From an uncultured Clostridia bacterium (GTDB lineage: Bacteria; Bacillota; Clostridia; UBA1381): DNA of 64,000 nt. Positions 63,612 to 64,000 of this stretch are shown piece after piece (within the stretch, counting starts at the first letter, position 1; the number at the start of each line of letters is the position of its first letter). The DNA is taken from the NCBI GenBank assembly GCA_944392335.1, contig CALXWJ010000017.1:1-64000 (forward strand), written 5' to 3'. The notes under the pieces were generated by a model. It was not told the DNA's origin. It made no database searches and was given only the letters and a program-made list of their open reading frames with translations. The translations under genes and the position numbers were made by a program.

Positions 63612-64000
63612 TTATAAATTTACTGCATTATAGCAATCTGTAATGACTTCTTTTGTGATACCGATATATCGTAGTGTTATTGCACTTGATGAGTGATTTA
63701 ACATTTTTTGCAATGTCTCAATGGGTACATTATTTTGGTATCTGTGAAAAGCCATTGTTTTTCTTAACGAATGAGTACCGTAATTACCCTTTATCCCTAA
63801 ATCTCTTAATGTAGTTTTGATAATATGATGAAGCGGTCTTACTCCAAGGTGTGTACCTTTTCTGCTCTTAAATAAATAATCGTTCAAATCTATACTTGAA
63901 GATGTGCTTAAATATAGCTTAATAGCTTCTTTGGCACTTTTATTTAAATTAAAGGTTTTCTTCTTATCTGTTTTTTGCTCCTTGATAGTAACTTCATCAA
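63612..64000 (-). CDS. Tyrosine recombinase/phage integrase, C-terminal part, cut by window edge
   Basis: The frame is open to the window edge on the minus strand (129 residues seen). It has the catalytic end of the family: GTHSLRKTMAFHRYQNN (HxLR), QKMLNHSSSAITLRYIGIT (second His and nucleophile Tyr). The first catalytic Arg lies outside the window. The start is not visible, so the TTG at 63887 is not the true start. It is a second recombinase on the element, of a different family from the serine recombinase. Confidence 0.9.
   Translation of the reverse strand, partial: DEVTIKEQKTDKKKTFNLNKSAKEAIKLYLSTSSSIDLNDYLFKSRKGTHLGVRPLHHIIKTTLRDLGIKGNYGTHSLRKTMAFHRYQNNVPIETLQKMLNHSSSAITLRYIGITKEVITDCYNAVNL

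Larger units (their letters stand above)
51856..64000. mobile_element. Integrated mobile element within spoVFA (left end; right end outside window)
   Basis: The left boundary is placed at 51856, where spoVFA coding is lost. The segment carries a large serine recombinase next to the boundary, an HUH Rep-like protein, several small genes, an SPFH/TIR operon and a tyrosine recombinase. It shows no core metabolic genes and no copies of the intergenic repeat family. Large serine recombinases act between attP and attB and usually sit at one end. Skin-type elements in sporulation genes are removed precisely in the mother cell. The right end is not seen; the tyrosine recombinase could belong to a second, nested element. 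Confidence 0.7.

Overview
This 64 kb window reads as chromosomal DNA of a low-GC, Gram-positive, spore-forming anaerobe of the Clostridia. The evidence is AT-rich intergenic DNA, strong AGGAGG-type ribosome binding sites with some TTG/GTG starts, a Phe-specific T-box leader, and the sporulation genes yqfC, yqfD, ylbJ and spoVFB (dipicolinate synthase B). A 2x[4Fe-4S] ferredoxin, an ATP-dependent acyl-CoA dehydratase activase (BadF/HgdC type) and a GlgC/GlgD pair also fit strictly anaerobic Clostridia. The species cannot be fixed from the sequence alone.

Layout of the core part (1-51.8 kb). The window opens with tRNA-Tyr (cut by the edge) and tRNA-Thr. A ComEA-like protein, an orphan response regulator and a ComEC-like metallo-beta-lactamase lipoprotein follow, then a VTC-domain protein, a DUF4956 membrane protein and an OmpR/HisKA two-component pair. 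From 6.6 to 19.7 kb come an aldo/keto reductase, a surface serpin with SLH repeats, ferredoxin, ricT/yaaT, rseP, dxr, a 1-phosphofructokinase-type kinase, the rpsF-ssb-rpsR operon, trmB and ylbJ. The conserved block yqfC-yqfD-phoH-ybeY-dgkA-era-recO and a dCMP deaminase occupy 19.9-26.3 kb. A second aldo/keto reductase, a large BspA-type leucine-rich-repeat surface protein, rpsT, a lipoprotein, a flavoprotein with a divergent PocR/AraC regulator, and a family 2 glycosyltransferase follow. The glycogen operon glgB-glgC-glgD is next, then the T-box-controlled pheST operon, a FliB-like methylase, a GNAT acetyltransferase, L-lactate dehydrogenase, the 1436-residue activase and dUTPase.

Accessory part (51.86-64 kb). 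Just upstream of spoVFB only the last 26 codons of what looks like spoVFA (dpaA) remain. They stop abruptly where a mobile element begins with a large serine recombinase. The layout resembles known intervening elements in sporulation genes (skin-type), which are excised in the mother cell. The rest of spoVFA should lie beyond the right edge if this is correct. The element carries an HUH replication-initiator-like protein, a DUF6076-like zinc-finger protein and several small unknown proteins. It also carries a compact operon of an SPFH/band-7 protein with three zinc ribbons, a small membrane protein, a zinc-ribbon protein, a zinc ribbon-TPR-TIR-TPR-membrane protein and a small zinc-ribbon protein. 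A ribbon-helix-helix regulator diverges from this operon across a shared promoter region. The SPFH/TIR operon is the best candidate for an undescribed membrane-sensing or defence system. A tyrosine recombinase is cut by the right edge.

A family of modular palindromic repeats (about 30-140 bp) sits between core genes at five or six places and was not seen in the mobile element.
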